Of a DNA stretch of 64,000 nucleotides, positions 31,911 to 40,691 are shown piece by piece. Location: positions 782,025 through 846,024 of the forward strand of contig NC_016485.2 of NCBI RefSeq assembly GCF_000227115.2, read 5' to 3'. The first letter of the stretch is position 1; every line of letters begins with the position of its first letter. The notes below the pieces were generated by a model. It was given only the letters and a program-made list of their open reading frames with translations. It had not been told where the DNA came from and ran no database searches. The DNA is from Naumovozyma dairenensis CBS 421. Taxonomy: Eukaryota > Ascomycota > Saccharomycetes > Saccharomycetales > Saccharomycetaceae. Position numbers and translations under genes: made by a program.

Positions 31911-34432
31911 AATTTTAATATAAGAGTTACCTGCTAACTACAAGAAAAGACAATATATTCCACTATTTCATTGGTTCCAGGATGCCTAATTATACTCGAT
32001 TTATTATTCAACATTACCTATTTTGCCATATGAATTTACGTTCATGTTGGATACTGTAGGTATAAGTATCACATATGTATCTCCACAGCTAGAGAAGTAC
32101 GTATCCAACTGTACGGTTTGTTATGTTCCTTACAAAGAACCCCTTGTAAAATAACAAGTTTGGAAAAAGATAATAAATACTAGGCCAAGTGAAAACAGGA
32201 AAAAAACGTTTATGTAGTCTATGCATATTTACAGTTACCACATAATGTAGACCTACGTCGATCGATATTCTACGTACGGACTTCCGAAATATAACAAGCG
32301 TAATCTTCTAACCAATGTACGACATATTTGCCAAGATTGTCAGCGTCAAGTTGCTTTTTGCCTTCTGTTCTTTCCATGTATTTTTCCGTACGTCAAATGC
32401 AAATTCTTTGCTCTTCGAGCTCTTGTTGGTGTTTGTTAGGCAATAGAAGATTTGTAATAAATTACTAAAATACACAGCGCGCACAGATACTGCGAGAAGG
32501 AACTAAATTTTGGCGGAAGCTTGGCATTTATTTCATCATGAACGGTCAAAACACTACGTGAAGGAAAGCCAAAAAAGTCATATCGTACATGTATAACATG
32601 CATCAAGTTTATTTTGATGGCAAAATACCATAGAATTATTTTACTGAGGAAGAAAAAGTCCGAGGTTAACGTAGAGCAATGTATGACGTACGTATATGTT
32701 TAAATGATGTCGAAACATATAGTCTCGATAATGACCCTCCACGTTTCACACGACGTGGTTCATAAGACCTCTGACGATGTATTACGCAATGTTTTGAAAC
32801 TTTATACAAACTCAAGTTTTTGTTTAGGGTGAATCGTTAATAGAAAGTTCTGAGTGGCGAGTTAGCAACATTTAAAACACACTTCAAATAGAGTGGTTTT
32901 CTTAAAGCACACACAGTGTTCAATGGAAATAGAATTTCCTTGTGCGCTGTGTATATACCTTTTCTCTATGAAGACAATCTTGCACAACACTCGTGTTCTC
33001 TCGGCCATGAAGGCAGTAAATCACTATCATGGTTTTCATGTAACACAGATGAGAGTCCATTGACCGACAACGTCACAAATTACAAAAAACTCAATATCTT
33101 TTTTTCATTCGCTTTCTTCGAGCTTCTAATTCGTTTTCGGGGTTAATACTTCATGTATTCTCTTCCCATCGAAGGTCAATTTCTTACGTTATTTACGTTT
33201 TCCGGTGATACATCGAGTACCGTTACTTAATTTGTTAAGTTTCTTTTGACTCCTCTCATGTCTAAAAAGAAACAACATATAACTAGTTTGTACGTATATT
33301 AATTTGGGAAAATTGAGCGAATTTCCGAATCCCCCTCCCCTGTCAAGAAATCCGAATTCAAAAAATTAAAACCGCGAAACTAAAAACCGGTCTTTACTAA
33401 AAGGGTAAGACATTCTCAACCTTAAAACGTAGAATGAAGGGGGAAAAAATGTGTCGCTACATACTTTTTATGCCGTGCGAGAGTTTGACTTCCCCAGTAG
33501 AGTGAGTAAGTGTAGTAGACTCACGTACAAAAAAAACGAAAATACGGTCGAAATAAGGTTGGTATTTTTTATAGGAATAAACTTATACCATACGTATATA
33601 CGTACGAACGATGCTTGGCAAAGGAGTTTTGTACGTACATAACAGTGAGTTAGTACTGAATATAAGCATATCTATTTTTGTTTGGAATTCATATATTCGA
33701 TACGGCATATTTTTTTCCATGTTTCTTCCGTTATACGTTCTAGGGACAGTCAAAATTATCTTTCTTTTTTTTTATAATGTACTTACTAAGTAAAGCACAT
33801 TCGGATGAGAGCGTGATACCATTGGGAAGGTATGGGGTACTTGTTCGTTCCCTATACCTCTTCAGAATATGAAAAATGTTGCACGTACTTCCGCCCTTTG
33901 CCCATTTTTTTTAACGAAGCTAAGAAAAAAATACCACTTTCTTTAAAATAAATTTATATAGATTACACGTTCTTACCAAAAATTGGATTCTAAAAAAATG
34001 GTTATGGGTAGAACTCAATTGCCTACTTGCGAAAATTTTGACTGTATGTACAATAACACGGTAGTGGAAAATTGTTTATATTTGAGGGTTTTGGGTTTTC
34101 CAAATTTGAATTCTAGATTCTTCTAGCATGTTCTTTCTATGTATTACACATAATAGCTTATTCATGTGAGGAAAAGTCTAGAAGTGCTGGGTTCTTGATT
34201 CTTATTCCTGATTGTTTTCAAAAACTTACGCAGAGGTGTTTTACGTATGTCCGATGGTGTCCCCTTGACGTAACGTTGCGCGCACGGTTAAAGACCGGAG
34301 AGCAAAAGAAATGTGGTGCGGGAAACGCCGGATGTGCTATGCCGTTGAAGGTTGTACGGCTAACCATTCACGTACGCCAATGAGCTTCTCCAGCCTAAAC
34401 CCACATAGAAAACGGCGACGTTTTACTTACCA

Positions 34433-34475
34433 GCAAAGAAGAAACGCCATAGCCCATTTTTAAGGCGTTTCTCCA
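34433..34475. repeat. Inverted repeat AGAAACGCC / GGCGTTTCT
   Basis: Two perfectly complementary 9-bp arms are separated by 15 bases. AAACG motifs recur nearby (AAAACGGCGACGTTTT near 34409-34424, GAAACGCC near 34322, GAAACGTC near 34516). The arrangement may be a cluster of protein-binding sites in the zinc-finger gene promoter. No known factor is assigned. Confidence 0.5.
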
Positions 34476-35337
34476 CCCAAACGGAGTCTCCTCCCATTGT
34501 ATCGGAAACCAACGAGAAACGTCACATTCCCAGCTATGACCGAATTAAGTGTAAGAGCAACCGCTGAGCAGTAACTGGTGCATAACCTATTTGTTCATAT
34601 AGTCCAATAATACTCTTCTGTAGTGCATAAGTGTAATGTAGCCATTTACTGGTTTTTCCTTCTTTTTAGCCCTCCTCACCTGTCCGTCATGTCAGTGTGG
34701 ATGTACGTGTGGATATATTTTTCCGGTAAGTATTGTCTGGCATATTCGTCATTTTCCACCAGCAACTGACAGTAATATATTCGGACAAAACAAAAAACAA
34801 ACGGTGAACGCAAAGGGAAAGGCCAAAGGTTAAACCAACCAGAGAACAAATTGTCATCGGCATCGAATTGCACCGCATCGTCGTCCAACTGATAATCAAT
34901 GAGGTTTTCTCTTCTTTCTTTACATAGTGATTCACTAGAATAACGAGAACAAAGTCCGTACAAGCAAACAAGAAACAAAACTAAGAAAAACGGGATACTT
35001 AATTTCCCTTCAGGTACACTTTTGGTCTGCTTACTTTACCAAAGATAGAAAGATAGAAAGATATGCATGTTCAATCGAAGCTTCTCTATTATTATTATTA
35101 TTTTCCCTCATCCTCGTTTTTTATCCACGTCTCGTGGCAAATCTGGTTCGTTCTTGATAAAATGGGGAGACAAATCTGTTAACGCCCTCTTTTCAATATA
35201 TACATATATATAGAGTCGATGCTTGTTTCTTTTATATCTGAAATTGCTTTGTCTGGCCCGATCTGATACTTGGTTTCCTTCTTTCATTTCCAAACCAAGT
35301 CACGCCAAAAAAAAATCATCCAAAAACAAAAGTTATT

Positions 35338-36792
35338 ATGATTATTAAAGAAGAAAGTAAAAGCCCAGATTTAAGTAAACCATTCGCAAATTTATTTCAA
35401 CAGAACCTTATACAATTGGGACAAGAATCTCATCATGTTTCGCAAAATGATGGGACACGCTCAACTAATAATGACCGTTCGGATAGTACCTATGAAGATA
35501 GAATAGATAAATTTTGTACACAATCAGATGAAGCCTTTAGAACCTTCTTTGAATCCTTCTGTGTGTCATTGGATGGTTCAGATAATGACACTACAACTAC
35601 TGCGGCCTCTAAGAATAATTTTAATAATCTGAATTTGCATACAAGAGATTATATTTCAAATTATGACGCTGGAAGTATAGATCAGAAATTAAATCTAGAT
35701 ATGGATTTTGTACCAAAGAGTTTGGATATGGATTTAGGTCTTGGTGGATTTGATTTTGATTTTAATTTAGTTAATGATTCAAATAATACTAAAAGTTCTT
35801 CTAATTCAAATAATAATAGTAACGAGACTCCATTAACGACTAATGTATCTACCACATGTAATTCCATAAAGAATTATAGTACAAATAATAAACAAGACGT
35901 CCCATTGGTTTCTGAATCAATTGACAATTTCCAAAGGTTGATATCAATGGAAGAAAAAAAATTAAATTCAGCTACTGTTCTTACCCCTTCTATTGTTACT
36001 TCCACGAGAAATTCAAATAATATGTTTAATAGGAATAATAATAGTAATTTACCTAACCTTTTGGAGGGACCTTCTCCTACTAGTAAGGAAAATAATAATG
36101 ATGATGCTGGTACAAATACCAAGATAGAACTACCTTTATCAATTGCAGCTTCTGTCAACGATATCAGTTCAAATAACAATAGAAAAGTCGCTAATAATAA
36201 TAATAATAATAATAATAATTCAATTTCTGGTATCCTTCCAAAAGAAGAAGGCTCTCTTGTTGACTTCACCTTACCAAACTGGTCTGATTTTGCAACTAAA
36301 TTAGAAGAAGGAAATGGAAAGAATACGCCAGTTAAGAAGGAAAATTCAGACAATATTACAAATAACTTTCCTATAAAAAACAACAATAAGAATCACAACA
36401 GTAATAACAAAAAAATTACAGTCAAAGAATTGAGATCCATATCCCTTTCACCAAAATCAACGTTTAGAGAAAGGTTCTCGGGGCCAATTTCAATACCAAT
36501 CCAACCTATCAATAGTAATAGACCAAAACCAAGAGGAAGGAAACCTTCAATTGTTCCAGATGGTTCCAAACAATTTTTATGTACAATTTGTAGTAGAAGG
36601 TTTAGAAGACAAGAACATATGAAAAGACATATCAGAACAATTCATTTCCAAGAAAGACCATACACTTGCTATGTTTGTGAAAAGACATTTAGTAGAAGTG
36701 ATAATTTAAATCAACATTTAAGGACTCATACACGTAATTATGAAGTTAAGCATCCACCTCTATTCAACTATGATCATCGATCTTCAATTTGA
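35338..36792 (+). CDS. COM2: C2H2 zinc-finger transcription factor, Com2-like (Msn2/Msn4/Com2 type)
   Basis: The 484-residue protein is mostly low-complexity (Asn/Ser-rich, with a poly-Asn run near 285-294) and carries two adjacent C2H2 fingers at its C-terminus: C415-X2-C-X12-H-X4-H in [18 protein letters not shown] and C444-X2-C-X12-H-X3-H in [21 protein letters not shown]. This two-finger C-terminal arrangement, with RSDN in the second finger, is typical of the stress-factor group that includes Msn2, Msn4 and Com2, which bind AGGGG-like sites. RGRKPS precedes the fingers. In S. cerevisiae COM2 (YER130C) is next to SAK1, the duplicate of TOS3, and the SAK1/TOS3-type kinase is near here, so Com2 is the best guess. 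The family is firm and the exact orthologue is not. AAT microsatellites encode the Asn run. Confidence 0.7.
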   Translation: MIIKEESKSPDLSKPFANLFQQNLIQLGQESHHVSQNDGTRSTNNDRSDSTYEDRIDKFCTQSDEAFRTFFESFCVSLDGSDNDTTTTAASKNNFNNLNLHTRDYISNYDAGSIDQKLNLDMDFVPKSLDMDLGLGGFDFDFNLVNDSNNTKSSSNSNNNSNETPLTTNVSTTCNSIKNYSTNNKQDVPLVSESIDNFQRLISMEEKKLNSATVLTPSIVTSTRNSNNMFNRNNNSNLPNLLEGPSPTSKENNNDDAGTNTKIELPLSIAASVNDISSNNNRKVANNNNNNNNNSISGILPKEEGSLVDFTLPNWSDFATKLEEGNGKNTPVKKENSDNITNNFPIKNNNKNHNSNNKKITVKELRSISLSPKSTFRERFSGPISIPIQPINSNRPKPRGRKPSIVPDGSKQFLCTICSRRFRRQEHMKRHIRTIHFQERPYTCYVCEKTFSRSDNLNQHLRTHTRNYEVKHPPLFNYDHRSSI

Positions 36793-36999
36793 ATAAAGAG
36801 ACGACTAATTCGTCATAACCCTAAATTGCATAAGAATAGAGTACAAAAATTTTGGTAGACACCATTCGTTTTTTTGTTTTTTGGTTTTGTTTTAAAGGAT
36901 GCCCTTATATTTACTTATTTAATTTTTTTTTGTTTAAAGCTACCTGACGTTAATAAATAATTATTATTTTAGTTCAACTTTTTTATTTATTTAACCTTT

Positions 37000-37728
37000 T
37001 TACGAAAACTCTTTGAAGTCTTCTGGTATTCCGAATTCTTTCCTTATCTGTTTTGAATCAATTAAAAATTTATTAGAAAGGTATGATACTAATATTTCAA
37101 TATTATCAGTTAGTTTTTCCAATCGATTAATATCTTTCAGTTTTTCTTCTTTTTCCAAAGAAATCCTTTCGTCATCCCATTTAAATTTCTCTAATTCCAT
37201 CACATTATTTTTAGAAACCTTTAATTTATCATCTAATTCCTTTAATTCTCTCAAACAATCATCTCTCTTTAATTTTCCACCATTATTTCCATCATCTATA
37301 ATATATTCATTGTATTCTCCTTGTAAACAATCTTCGATATCATTTTCCAATTTACTATATTCTTCTTTACAAACTTGCAATGAACTTTCCAATTTTTCAC
37401 CAATGATAAATTGTTCCTTCATAACTTGTCTCTTAAAGCACCATATAATATTAATATTCCCACATTTTTCCATATGAATTAAATCATCATCTAATAATGA
37501 CTTGATTAAATCTTTAACTAATATACCATTCGATATAGATTTACAGTTTTTTGGGATCAGTTTTTCTAATTCTTTCAACGTATAATATGAGTATGTGCTT
37601 TGTAAAAATGTCAATATTTCTTGTTTTTTTAATTGTTGTGAAGGTGGTTTGGGCCTCTTTGATTGTTGTGTTGGATTGGAGTTTGTATTAGACGCGACCG
37701 CTGTGCTGGAGTTTCTTTTAGGTGGCAT
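37000..37728 (-). CDS. MND1: Meiotic recombination factor Mnd1
   Basis: Mnd1 forms a heterodimer with Hop2 that helps Dmc1 and Rad51 carry out strand invasion between homologous chromosomes in meiosis. The 242-residue protein has an N-terminal winged-helix region (LKELEKLIPK ... CGNINIIWCFKRQ), a long coiled coil and the characteristic C-terminus TDNIEILVSYL ... IRKEFGIPEDFKEF. The N-terminus is about 20 residues longer than in S. cerevisiae (219 residues) because of a Ser/Asn/Pro-rich insert. S. cerevisiae MND1 has a short 5' intron; here the frame is continuous from ATG and no donor or TACTAAC branch site is seen upstream. It is divergent from GTS1, as in S. cerevisiae. Confidence 0.93.
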   Translation of the reverse strand: MPPKRNSSTAVASNTNSNPTQQSKRPKPPSQQLKKQEILTFLQSTYSYYTLKELEKLIPKNCKSISNGILVKDLIKSLLDDDLIHMEKCGNINIIWCFKRQVMKEQFIIGEKLESSLQVCKEEYSKLENDIEDCLQGEYNEYIIDDGNNGGKLKRDDCLRELKELDDKLKVSKNNVMELEKFKWDDERISLEKEEKLKDINRLEKLTDNIEILVSYLSNKFLIDSKQIRKEFGIPEDFKEFS

Positions 37729-37902
37729 GCTGATATGTTTTTGTTTGATTTTTTCTCGTAAGTTTGTTTTATCAGACTAACAAGGTGTGTTGGTATATTC
37801 TGTTCAATAAGCAATATATAGAAATCCCATCCTGTTATAATAATACATTCATCAATATCTTAGGGTACCCTTTTTTCTATCTTTTGTTTATACTTAGGGA
37901 GC

Positions 37903-37912
37903 TAGGCGGCTA
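37903..37912 (-). promoter_or_regulatory. URS1-like element upstream of MND1
   Basis: TAGGCGGCTA matches the reverse URS1 consensus TCGGCGGCTA at 9 of 10 positions and lies about 175 bp before the MND1 ATG. Control by Ume6/Ime1 fits the meiosis-specific role. Confidence 0.75.
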
Positions 37913-37920
37913 ATTATTAA

Positions 37921-37926
37921 ACGCGT
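37921..37926. promoter_or_regulatory. ACGCGT (MCB) in the MND1-GTS1 promoter
   Basis: ACGCGT is the MluI cell-cycle box bound by MBF at G1/S. It lies 8 bp from the URS1-like element. One copy alone is weak evidence of function. Confidence 0.4.
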
Positions 37927-38710
37927 TAAAACGAGACGATATTTTAAGGATTTTAAACAATGGACCCGAAGGAAAGAGACCTTTTAGGCATAAGTTTGTA
38001 TTATGAAAAAGCTTTCTTTTTGTATAACGGGGAAAAATTAATACTCAAAAGGAACTATACGACAAAAATAATTATCTAAGACGAAGTAACTTTTGTGGTA
38101 CGCAGACAAAAATACTGAGAAAAACCAAATGCATGCTTATATGGATAACTTTTCAAAAGAACAATCGAGTTAACAAGTAACTCTAAGCTATAAGCATTTC
38201 CATATACTTCAAAACTGTCCTGCATTCCGTGACGCCAAAAAAAATCTAACCCTACTTCTGTATGAAGTATGGTCCTCGCTTTGTCGTGTTTAAATATACA
38301 CGTGAACAAACCAGCGCTTTCTTTGAGTGGGGGTCTTATAGGTTCATATACAAAACCTAACCGCCTTTTGACCTTCATTTAAAAATTTAATTTTCAATTT
38401 TTAGGGCAAAAATGGGCTTTGTTTCGAAACTCAATTCATAATATTTATAATATTTAAGTACGTCCAGTAAGGAAAGGCAGCGCTACGTAGCCCCTAACAA
38501 ATTGAAAAATAATTTGGGATCTTGAAATATTGAAACTACTACATCTATATCAACCAATGCAGATTAAAACGAGATTACAAATATAAGAGGAAGTGCTTTG
38601 AACAGTGACGTATTCTGAGAAAGTCTAATAGTTATCGGGCTATTTATACGTAGAGTTTTGGGTTATTGGAAAAGAAATAAAAAAAGGAAAGGAAGATATA
38701 CCGAAAGAAA

Positions 38711-39988
38711 ATGGCCAGATTTACCAGTGGTAGAACTAATAATAATCATCATCATGGTCATGGCCATGGTCATGGTCATGGTAATAATAACTTAAAGAAG
38801 ATTAGGTCACCTAATATTGAATCTGAATTAAAGGACTTACTAAACGCTCCAGAAAATTCCAATAAATGTGGTGAATGTGGATCTGCCTATCCAACTTGGT
38901 GCTCTTTAAATTTAGGTATCTTTTTATGTGGTAGATGTGCATCTGTTCATAGAAAGATTTTGAATAATAGAGAGGATGATGTTTTCTCTAAGATTAAATC
39001 ATTGTCTCTTGATAGGTGGTACGATGATGATATTGATTCGTTTAGTAAATTAGGTGGGAATAAAGGTAATAATCAATTTTGGAATCCAAAGAGGGAACCT
39101 TTTCCATTTGATGGTGATGATGATAAGTCTATTGTAGAACATTTTATTAGAGACAAGTATATTGTGGGGAAATTCAGATACGATGATGTTAAACCTGAAG
39201 ATTTCGGAAATAAAGATGATTTTGACACGGATCATAGATCATATTCAAGGAGGTCATCCTATGATGATACAGACGACTATGGCTATTCAAGAAGTACAGA
39301 TAGTTCAAATAGAGGATTTAAATATTCAAGACAACTTGAGGAGTTGAGAGATATGGGATATAACTCAAATATTTCAAGAATAAAAGACACCCTTGAAAGG
39401 ACACATGGTAATATAAATAAGACCATTGACATTTTGGAAAGATATGATAGTACCAGTTCATTTTCAAGAGAGACCAGTCATCATACTACGGCACATTCTA
39501 CGGCACCTTCTTCTTCTGGAAGTGGGGCAATCAATAATCCCCCATTGCCAAAGAGACGTTCGACGCTGTCGGGTCCACAGCCGGCCGTATTTGATGGGTC
39601 TACAGATATTGCTTCCTTAGTTGCCCAACAAACAGCTGCTGTAGGTGCTGGTGCAGCAGGCTTGGTACCAGGGTCAGTCCAACAATATTATGATCCAGCA
39701 ACTGGTATGATATATGTCGATCAACAACAGTATATGCTAGCTATGCAACTGCAGCAGCAACAACAGCAACAGCAACAGCAACAGCATGTATTGCAAGCAC
39801 AACTACAACAACAGCAACAAGCTGTTCCGCAAATGGGTATGCAATTTCAACAAGTTCCAACTGGTCTTCCAATTATCTATAATGGTGTCCAAATATTTCC
39901 GAACAATCCACAATACCAGCAATTATTAATGTTACAACAGCAGCAACAGCAACAGCAAAAGCAACAAAATATGGGGTACTTCCAATAA
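38711..39988 (+). CDS. GTS1: ArfGAP-domain protein Gts1
   Basis: Gts1 has an ArfGAP zinc finger, a UBA-like domain and a Gln-rich C-terminus; in S. cerevisiae it affects heat tolerance, metabolic oscillation and trafficking. Here the zinc finger uses Cys53, Cys56, Cys73 and Cys76, followed by the Arg81 of CASVHR that corresponds to the usual arginine finger. A UBA-like segment spans about 205-243 (LEELRDMGYNSNISRIKDTL). The C-terminus has poly-Gln runs near 347-358 and 410-418. The N-terminus carries a His-Gly repeat (HHHGHGHGHGHG), which I would not expect from the S. cerevisiae protein and which could bind metal. The 425-residue length is slightly more than the 396 in S. cerevisiae. The gene lies between MND1 and ATG1 as there. 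Confidence 0.93.
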   Translation: MARFTSGRTNNNHHHGHGHGHGHGNNNLKKIRSPNIESELKDLLNAPENSNKCGECGSAYPTWCSLNLGIFLCGRCASVHRKILNNREDDVFSKIKSLSLDRWYDDDIDSFSKLGGNKGNNQFWNPKREPFPFDGDDDKSIVEHFIRDKYIVGKFRYDDVKPEDFGNKDDFDTDHRSYSRRSSYDDTDDYGYSRSTDSSNRGFKYSRQLEELRDMGYNSNISRIKDTLERTHGNINKTIDILERYDSTSSFSRETSHHTTAHSTAPSSSGSGAINNPPLPKRRSTLSGPQPAVFDGSTDIASLVAQQTAAVGAGAAGLVPGSVQQYYDPATGMIYVDQQQYMLAMQLQQQQQQQQQQQHVLQAQLQQQQQAVPQMGMQFQQVPTGLPIIYNGVQIFPNNPQYQQLLMLQQQQQQQQKQQNMGYFQ

Positions 39989-40691
39989 ACAGACAATTAC
40001 TGCTCCAGTTTTCCTGCAGATAGGAAAACTATTAATTAACAATACTATATACAGACCTACCTTTTATATACAATATAATGCATGAAAATATAATTAATAC
40101 ATGCCCATTCTGCCTGTCTTCTCGTTCAGAAATAAAAATCCAAGCTTCTAACCCTCCCTTGGATTTGAATGCACGTGACGCTACTAACTACCGCTGCGCC
40201 GCCGCCCAGAGATAATACACACACAGTTTGCCAAACTGAGTAACAGCACCCTTAATTCTACAATGTAGTCATTTCCAATAAATAAATGTGTGATCGTGTG
40301 GCTCATGGACTACAAATGACAAAGGTCAATCAGATTAAATACTCTTATCTAAAACATACAAGATAAGACAAACAAGAGGGAAACTAAGTATCCATATCCA
40401 ACAGCTTTACCTCCACTAATAAAGACCCATTTTGTTATACATATCTGCAACAAGATAATGTGCCTTTGACTGGTGATAGTTAACTCAACCATCTATAAAC
40501 AATACCAAGGTTTAATTTAGACAAACAATAAAACGGAATAAAGTAATATACAAAGATCACCGATCACTCAGAGACCATAATATAAACAGACATCTTATAT
40601 TATCGCCCCTCCTCGCTAACAGCTTTTATCAATCATATAAGAACGCAAAACTAGAGTAAAATAAAAGATAATACTCAATTGAAAACAAATC
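39989..40691. other. GTS1-ATG1 intergenic region
   Basis: This 703-bp region is the ATG1 promoter. It contains a GCACGTGAC motif and an A-rich leader before the ATG1 start. No ORF or RNA gene is visible. Confidence 0.5.
40172..40177 (+). promoter_or_regulatory. CACGTG E-box upstream of ATG1
   Basis: The site is embedded in GCACGTGAC, the reverse complement of a Cbf1-type GTCACGTGC. It lies about 515 bp before the ATG1 ATG. The binding factor is not proven. Confidence 0.4.

Larger units (their letters stand above)
31645..35337. other. 3.7-kb divergent intergenic region
   Basis: This is the longest gene-free stretch in the window, between the start of the dehydrogenase gene and the start of the zinc-finger gene. 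It holds a CACGTG at 31863-31868, a GGCGGCTA (URS1 core) at 31903-31910, at least eight TACGTA hexamers between 32090 and 34250, and a less AT-rich part with inverted repeats near 34260-34480. Open frames inside are short, overlap one another or lack ATG. I see no tRNA or recognisable RNA gene. An unusually large promoter for the transcription factor gene is the simplest reading. Confidence 0.5.
37729..38710. other. MND1-GTS1 divergent promoter region
   Basis: This region of about 980 bp holds the promoters of both genes, with a URS1-like element and an MCB on the MND1 side. A 100-codon frame on the minus strand (38076-38378) has no recognisable feature and I do not accept it as a gene. Confidence 0.5.

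Noticed and set aside
34676..34978. Two overlapping minus-strand frames of 94 and 100 codons
   Set aside because: They occupy the same DNA in different frames, show no similarity or codon bias, and lie in the zinc-finger gene promoter.
38076..38378. 100-codon frame on the minus strand between MND1 and GTS1
   Set aside because: It lies in a divergent promoter, has no recognisable domain or codon bias, and S. cerevisiae has no matching gene there to my knowledge.
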